Shown here piece by piece: positions 59,310 to 64,000 of a stretch of 64,000 bases of DNA (the first letter of the stretch is position 1; the number at the start of each line of letters is the position of its first letter). Source of the DNA: Aerococcus viridans (GTDB taxonomy: Bacteria > Bacillota > Bacilli > Lactobacillales > Aerococcaceae). The stretch lies in contig NZ_NBTM02000001.1 in NCBI RefSeq assembly GCF_002083135.2, positions 1,798,001 through 1,862,000 of the forward strand, read 5' to 3'. Position numbers and translations under genes: made by a program. Below the pieces are notes generated by a model. The model did no database searches. It was not told where the DNA came from and saw only the letters and a list, made by a program, of their open reading frames with translations.

Positions 59310-60974
59310 ATGTCATTTGACGGTATGTTTACCCATGCATTAATTAAAGAATTAAACACAACATTTGCGGGCGGACGCATTCATAAAATCCAACAGCCAT
59401 ACGAGATGGAATTGGTCTTAACAATCCGCGCAAATCGCAAAAACCACAAATTATTGATTTCAGCCCATCCAAGTTTTGGGCGTATCCAAGTTACAGAACA
59501 AGCTTATAATAACCCGGAAACCCCACCAAACTTTACTATGGTATTGCGTAAGTACGTTGAAGGGAACATTATTGATAGCATTGAACAGTACGATAATGAC
59601 CGAATTATCCTCTTCAATTTAACTAGACGAGATGAATTAGGTGACGCCAGCCAACAACAATTAATCGTTGAAATTATGGGCCGTCATTCAAATATCTTCT
59701 TATTAGATAAGGATAAAAAAATTATTGATGCCATCAAACATGTACCCATGTATCAAAATACCTTTAGAACGATTTTACCTGGGGCGACTTACCAACTGCC
59801 GCCAAATCAAAACCAGGTTAACCCCTTTAAGGTTGGCGAAAACTTTGAATCTGACAAGTCCTTAATGACAGCTAAATTCTTACAGAGTCAACTTATGGGA
59901 TTAGGCCGTGACTCAGCAATTGAATTAGCAAGTTTAATTGAAAAAGATCAACGCAAACCTTTTCAAGTGATTCAAGACTTCTGTGCAGGCTTTGAAAATC
60001 CAAATCCAACCTTAGTAGTTCAAGAGGATAAGCAACATTTCTTAGCCTTCCCTTACACGACAATTTCAGGGGAAGAAAGTCATTATGACGATTTGAGTGG
60101 CTTATTAACAGCTTATTATGCAGAGAAAAGTAAGCAAGATTATGTCCGGCAAGTGGGTAATGCTATTATTCAAGTCGTTGAGAAGAATCTGGCTCACCAA
60201 CATAAACGGTTGGCAAATTTAAACCAAGACTTGGAGAAATCCGCTAAGGCCGATACTTTCCAGTTAAAAGGTGAATTATTGACAACCTTCCTTTATCAAA
60301 TTGAAAAAGGTCAAACTGAGGTGACATTAGCCAACTACTACGACAATGATCAACCCATTACCATTAGTTTAGACCCTGCCTTGACACCGTCACAAAATGC
60401 GCAGAAATACTACCATAAGTATAATAAACTACGGAATGCTATTAATCATATCGAAAAACAAAAAGCCGTTGCTGAAGCTGAAATCCAGTATTTGGAATCT
60501 ATCCAAACCCAATTGAACTTCGCGGAACCAAACGAATTAGCGGATATACGGGATGAATTAATTGACCAAGGTTATCTTAAAAAGCAAAAGCAAGATAAGA
60601 AAAAACGGTCAAATAATGCCTCAGCTAAACCGCGTGAATATGAAACTGCGGAGGGTAACCGGATTTTAGTTGGAAGAAACAACAAACAAAACGACCAATT
60701 AACCATGCGTCAGGCCAATAAAAACCACTTTTGGTTCCATACCAAGGATATTCCTGGTTCACACGTTATTTTAGAAACCAGTGACCCTAGTGAAGCTGAA
60801 ATCACCCAAGCAGCTGAATTAGCCGCAGCCTTTTCAAAATATAGCCACTCCAATAATGTGCCCGTTGATTACACGCAAGTAAAACACGTGAAAAAACCAA
60901 ATGGAAGTAAACCTGGATTCGTGAATTATTTTGAACAAAAAACGATCTTTGTCACACCAACAAAAATCGTTTAA
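59310..60974 (+). CDS. rqcH: Rqc2 homolog RqcH (NFACT-family, FbpA)
   Basis: Ribosome rescue factor that recruits tRNA-Ala to stalled 50S subunits and adds C-terminal alanine tails; older name fibronectin-binding protein. 554 residues. NFACT-N domain start MSFDGMFTHALIKELN, with GGRIHKIQQPYE; a helical coiled-coil middle (about 290-430); and NFACT-R near the end: RILVGRNNKQNDQLTMRQ with FWFHTKDIPGSHVIL. AAGGTGG precedes the ATG. The Asp-Arg pair often cited in NFACT-N was not checked. Confidence 0.94.
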   Translation: MSFDGMFTHALIKELNTTFAGGRIHKIQQPYEMELVLTIRANRKNHKLLISAHPSFGRIQVTEQAYNNPETPPNFTMVLRKYVEGNIIDSIEQYDNDRIILFNLTRRDELGDASQQQLIVEIMGRHSNIFLLDKDKKIIDAIKHVPMYQNTFRTILPGATYQLPPNQNQVNPFKVGENFESDKSLMTAKFLQSQLMGLGRDSAIELASLIEKDQRKPFQVIQDFCAGFENPNPTLVVQEDKQHFLAFPYTTISGEESHYDDLSGLLTAYYAEKSKQDYVRQVGNAIIQVVEKNLAHQHKRLANLNQDLEKSAKADTFQLKGELLTTFLYQIEKGQTEVTLANYYDNDQPITISLDPALTPSQNAQKYYHKYNKLRNAINHIEKQKAVAEAEIQYLESIQTQLNFAEPNELADIRDELIDQGYLKKQKQDKKKRSNNASAKPREYETAEGNRILVGRNNKQNDQLTMRQANKNHFWFHTKDIPGSHVILETSDPSEAEITQAAELAAAFSKYSHSNNVPVDYTQVKHVKKPNGSKPGFVNYFEQKTIFVTPTKIV

Positions 60975-61007
60975 GTGTCGATATTAAAAACTCATCACTA
61001 AATATGC

Positions 61008-61082
61008 AAAAAGACCGATTGGCAGATTGCTCACCCCCTAGCTAGCTCGCAAGGGTAGTCATCAAACCAGTCGGTCTTTTTT
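61008..61082. terminator. Composite bidirectional terminator between rqcH and the lipid kinase
   Basis: Outer stem AAAAAGACCGATTGG / CCAGTCGGTCTTTTT with one mismatch (61008-61022, 61067-61082). The 44-base loop contains a CTAGCTAGCT stretch and may fold further. Confidence 0.8.
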
Positions 61083-61095
61083 CTACATATATTTT

Positions 61096-62019
61096 CTAAA
61101 TAATCCGTTTATAAGCGTGTTTCTTCACCTGACAGGTAAATTTTGGTAATTGATAAATTTCCCCATCACAGTTCAGAACCATCGGGCTGCCATCCTTACT
61201 GGCATAAACCACTTCATCACATAATACATTACGTAGCTCTTCCAAATCTTCATGGTTTCCAGCGAAAAACTTGTATAGGACAGTCCATATTTTATGCATA
61301 GGCATAGTTTTTACATAAACCAATTCTAGAAGGCCGTCATTCACTTGACCATCAGGGTTGATCTTGAAACCTCCACCATACATAACCCCATTGCATAATG
61401 CGGCCAGAATATATGGTCCCTCCATCAGCTTCAACTCTGCCCCTTTTTTTCTGGCTGTTAGGCGAATATCGAATGCCGTACCTGCTTGTAAGGCCTTTGG
61501 AACCGAAGCCATGTAGGCGAATTTTTGCAAGAATTTATGCTTTTCTTTAAAGTCATTGGCTTGAAAAACAACATTCGCATCGGCGCCAACACTCAAAATA
61601 TTCATAGTATACAAGTCTAATTCAGGAATATAAATAGCATCCGTTTTGCTCGTTTTACCCTTAAAAATATGGTCAATCTGGTCTTTAACCGAACGGTTGC
61701 CATATAAGCCAGTATATAAGTCATTCCCAGTACCTAAGGGCAAGATAGCAAAAGTAAGCGCAGTATCTATCATCAAATTCCCGATTGAATGGACAGTTCC
61801 ATCCCCACCACAGGCAACAGCTATCCCATCTCGATATTTTTCTGAAAAACGGTCAATCAAAAATTGGCTAGACGCCTTTGATGTCGAATACACTAAAAAG
61901 ATATCGTCTTTATTCAATCCTGCTTTTGAAGCCCGGTCTAATACCAATGCATTTATATCGGCCTTCTTCTTTTTCCCAGCAGCTTGGTTAAAAATAAATA
62001 AGAAACCCTTATTTCCCAT
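61096..62019 (-). CDS. Diacylglycerol kinase / YegS-like lipid kinase
   Basis: Soluble lipid kinase of about 307 residues that returns diacylglycerol to phosphatidate, as DgkB does for lipoteichoic acid synthesis. ATG 62019 follows GAGGTG; the GTG inside that site is unlikely to be the start. IFNQAAGKKK opens the fold; ACGGDGTVHSIGN is the ATP-site motif, LPLGTGNDL the second; GGGFKINPDGQVNDGLLELV closes the catalytic part. Divergent from lexA; its extended -10 (reverse-strand TGGTATAAT) ends at 62065. Confidence 0.88.
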   Translation of the reverse strand: MGNKGFLFIFNQAAGKKKKADINALVLDRASKAGLNKDDIFLVYSTSKASSQFLIDRFSEKYRDGIAVACGGDGTVHSIGNLMIDTALTFAILPLGTGNDLYTGLYGNRSVKDQIDHIFKGKTSKTDAIYIPELDLYTMNILSVGADANVVFQANDFKEKHKFLQKFAYMASVPKALQAGTAFDIRLTARKKGAELKLMEGPYILAALCNGVMYGGGFKINPDGQVNDGLLELVYVKTMPMHKIWTVLYKFFAGNHEDLEELRNVLCDEVVYASKDGSPMVLNCDGEIYQLPKFTCQVKKHAYKRII

Positions 62020-62119
62020 GTTTGACACCTCATTTATCTTATTACGTGTATGATTGTGCCCTCTATTATACCAAATACTAGGCTATTAGACGAATATTGG
62101 TCAGAATTTTCACATTCAT

Positions 62120-62159
62120 CGAATGTACGTTTGTGTTGACCGAACGTATGTGCTATACT
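62120..62159 (+). promoter_or_regulatory. lexA promoter with two SOS boxes
   Basis: CGAATGTACGTTTG (62120-62133) and CGAACGTATGTGCT (62141-62154), each 12 of 14 to CGAACRNRYGTTYC, start-to-start 21 bp (two helical turns). The second overlaps an extended -10 TGCTATACT (62151-62159). Autoregulation by LexA is expected. Confidence 0.85.
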
Positions 62160-62218
62160 GATTATAAATAAAGCGTGAATAGTTAGAACTCATAACCCAC
62201 AAAAAAGGAGTACAGCTA

Positions 62219-62830
62219 ATGAAAGAGCGTCATCTACAAATTCTAAAATGCATCTATTCAAACATTCAAAGTCAAGGTTTCCCCCCAACAGTAAGGGAAA
62301 TCTGTGAAGCCGTGAACCTATCTTCAACTTCTACAGTCCATGGCCACCTTTCTCAATTAGAAAAGCAAGGTTATCTACTTCGGAACGCGACTAAACCGCG
62401 TGCTATGGAAATCACAGACAAAGGCTTGGAGTTGCTAGGTGTATCTAGTCAAGGTATTCCAATGATTGGTACGGTAACTGCCGGTCAACCAATTACTGCC
62501 GTTGAAGAAATTGAAGATTATTTCCCTATTCCACCTACTTTGAAGAACCAATCAGATTCCCTATTTATGTTGAAAATACGTGGTGATTCAATGATTGAAG
62601 CAGGTATCTTAGATGGCGACTTCGTTATCGTTCGTCAAGAATCATCTGCCAAAAATGGTGATATTGTAATCGCCATGACAGACGAAGGTGAAGCTACCTG
62701 TAAACGATTCTTTAAAGAGGATGGGTATATTCGCCTACAACCAGAAAACCATAGCTTAGAGCCTATTATTTTACCAGACGTGCAAATTTTAGGACGCGTA
62801 ATCAGTTTATTTAGAGAACATACTTATTAA
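62219..62830 (+). CDS. lexA: SOS repressor LexA
   Basis: Represses DNA-damage genes and cuts itself when RecA filaments form. 203 residues. N-terminal winged helix ([33 protein letters not shown]); cleavage site Ala88-Gly89 in VTAGQPITA; catalytic Ser124 (RGDSMIEAG) and Lys162 (EATCKRFF). Start ATG behind AAAAAAGGAG. The recombinase near the dif-like site carries a box with the same core, making it a candidate target. Confidence 0.97.
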   Translation: MKERHLQILKCIYSNIQSQGFPPTVREICEAVNLSSTSTVHGHLSQLEKQGYLLRNATKPRAMEITDKGLELLGVSSQGIPMIGTVTAGQPITAVEEIEDYFPIPPTLKNQSDSLFMLKIRGDSMIEAGILDGDFVIVRQESSAKNGDIVIAMTDEGEATCKRFFKEDGYIRLQPENHSLEPIILPDVQILGRVISLFREHTY

Positions 62831-62837
62831 TTCCTTA

Positions 62838-62881
62838 TACCATGGTGGCATCCATTATCCGATGATCATCATGGCTTTTTT
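62838..62881 (+). terminator. Terminator after lexA
   Basis: CCATGGTGGCATC and GATGATCATCATGG pair with wobbles and one bulge, then T6. Confidence 0.7.
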
Positions 62882-62992
62882 GTGCCTTCAAATTAACCAG
62901 GTCGATGCCTATACGACAATCACCTTTTTGCATTTTTGAAATATCCGCTATACTAATTGGAAGAGATATTCCAAATTGAAGGAGCAAAGTAT

Positions 62993-63512
62993 ATGAAGCA
63001 ATATATCGTCGATGCATTTGCAGAACAATTATTTGAAGATAATCCTGCTGCTGTCTGTATCTTAGACAAGTGGTTACCAGAAGACTTGATGATTAACATC
63101 ACAAAGGAAAATAACCTGTCAGAAACAGCCTTCGCGATTAAAGAAGCTGGCAACTACCATTTACGTTGGTTTACCCCCGGCGGTGAAATTGACCTTTATG
63201 GACATGCGACACTTGCGACAGCTTTCGTCATCATGAACTATATCGATTCAAGTTTAAAGCAAGTTTCCTTTGATCCACTTAGTGGCCAATTAACAGTAAC
63301 ACGTGATGGTGATCAATACGTCATGGCCTTCCCGTCTTATAAATTGCAATCTATCCCTGTAAGTGAAGCAATGGTAGCTGTACTAGGCGTAAGTCCTAAA
63401 GAAGCTTGGGCGGGACCGTAAGATGTTCTGTTAGTGAAGATCAGGTCACCTTGGCCGGGGCTGCCGTCTTATGAGCTGAATCTGAATTGAATATTACCGC
63501 CTAATGATGATT
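62993..63512 (+). pseudogene. PhzF-family isomerase/epimerase, truncated and decaying
   Basis: ATG 62993 (AAGGAG upstream) opens MKQYIVDAFAEQLFEDNPAAVC, a PhzF start, with the catalytic Glu in NLSETAFA and the landmark WFTPGGEIDLYGHATLATA. The frame stops at 63421 after AWAGP, at about 143 of ~260-290 residues. Just beyond, DVLLV follows in the same frame, and a shifted frame then reads EDQVTLAGAAVL, so the rest is present in broken form for about 90 bases before becoming unreadable. One insertion plus a frameshift and a 3' deletion are likely. Family members act as isomerases, but no activity is expected. Confidence 0.85.
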
Positions 63513-63539
63513 GTTCGACCAAAATGCTATTCTTTATGC

Positions 63540-63590
63540 AAAAAAAACATGACCAAATCTCGCCCTATGGGGATTTGGTCATGTTTTCTG
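63540..63590. terminator. Bidirectional terminator before apt
   Basis: AAAACATGACCAAATC and GATTTGGTCATGTTTT: perfect 16-bp stem. Confidence 0.92.
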
Positions 63591-63608
63591 TTATTTTACT
63601 ACTTCATA

Positions 63609-64000
63609 CTAGTAGTGCATTAATGAGAATACGTCAGTACCAGCGATTTTTTCTCTGGCTTTGAATTCATCTAATTCTACTAAGAAGGCTGCACCAACAA
63701 CTTCGCCACCTAATTTTTCAATTAATGACACACAAGCTTCGATGGTACCACCAGTTGCCAATAAGTCATCTGCAATTAGAACTTTATCGCCCGGTTTAAT
63801 CGCATCTTTATGGATTTGTAGGGTTGATTGACCGTACTCCAAACCGTAATCGATTGATTCAATTTCACGAGGTAATTTACCTTTTTTACGTGCAGGAACG
63901 AAGCCAATATTTAATGCATAAGCAACTGGACAACCAACAATAAATCCGCGGGCTTCTGGTCCGACAACCACATCTACATCTTTTTCACGTGCAAATTCCA
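63609..64000 (-). CDS. apt: Adenine phosphoribosyltransferase, 5' part cut by window edge
   Basis: Purine salvage enzyme, adenine plus PRPP to AMP. The reverse frame is open to the right edge: [19 protein letters not shown]. The PRPP-binding motif is [30 protein letters not shown] and [14 protein letters not shown] are family-typical. About 40 N-terminal residues lie beyond the window. Confidence 0.95.
   Translation of the reverse strand, partial: EFAREKDVDVVVGPEARGFIVGCPVAYALNIGFVPARKKGKLPREIESIDYGLEYGQSTLQIHKDAIKPGDKVLIADDLLATGGTIEACVSLIEKLGGEVVGAAFLVELDEFKAREKIAGTDVFSLMHY

Overview
The window is a piece of a low-GC Gram-positive chromosome of the order Lactobacillales. Evidence: glycerol is used through GlpK, an H2O2-forming GlpO and GlpF; there is a PTS fructose operon with an HPr/CcpA-type cre site; the raffinose/isomalto-oligosaccharide (msm) cluster has the Streptococcus mutans gene order; GalT is of the type-2 family; topoisomerase IV is adjacent to plsY. 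The genus cannot be fixed by eye. Aerococcaceae or Carnobacteriaceae are guesses, not a result. No rRNA, tRNA, CRISPR array, insertion sequence or prophage was seen.

Layout. 0-14 kb reads mostly rightward: plsY (partial, leftward), parE-parC, a thiolase, an aldo/keto reductase, manganese-dependent pyrophosphatase, a trkA/trkH deletion scar, and glpK-glpO-glpF. At 14-16 kb lie a convergent GNAT gene, a dif-like XerCD site (14715-14742), and a tyrosine recombinase whose promoter carries a LexA-type SOS box. From 16 kb to the end most genes read leftward. The strand switch together with the dif-like site suggests that the replication terminus lies here.

16-26 kb: an ATP-grasp ligase coupled to a dicarboxylate/amino-acid symporter, satD with a truncated DUF3307 partner, D-serine ammonia-lyase, chorismate mutase, and a lysine-riboswitch-controlled YfcC-family transporter with an M20 amidohydrolase. 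A HAD nucleotidase and an esterase follow. 26-41 kb is a carbohydrate island: galK-galT with divergent galR, dexB as a separate unit, and aga-msmE-msmF-msmG-gtfA-msmK with divergent msmR. Together they import alpha-galactosides and isomalto-oligosaccharides, split them, phosphorolyse sucrose and feed galactose into the Leloir pathway; galE is not in the window. A tandem ATTTACTAA motif occurs in both divergent control regions and may tie the two operons to one regulator.

41-53 kb: a nitroreductase, an orphan frameshifted ABC ATPase, a CBS protein, a heterodimeric ABC exporter, the fruR-fruK-fruA operon, a Nudix hydrolase, NAD(P)HX dehydratase and glutamate dehydrogenase. 53-64 kb: an oligopeptide-binding lipoprotein gene whose lipobox cysteine codon is TGA, nrdH behind NrdR-like boxes, a three-gene ABC importer behind a long structured leader with a terminator, rqcH, a lipid kinase, lexA with two SOS boxes, a decayed PhzF gene and the edge of apt.

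Several genes are broken or damaged (trk, DUF3307, oppA, phzF, and the N-termini of the symporter and the orphan ABC ATPase). The two N-terminal frameshifts lie in A6/A7 tracts and could be real, slippage-prone, or sequence errors.
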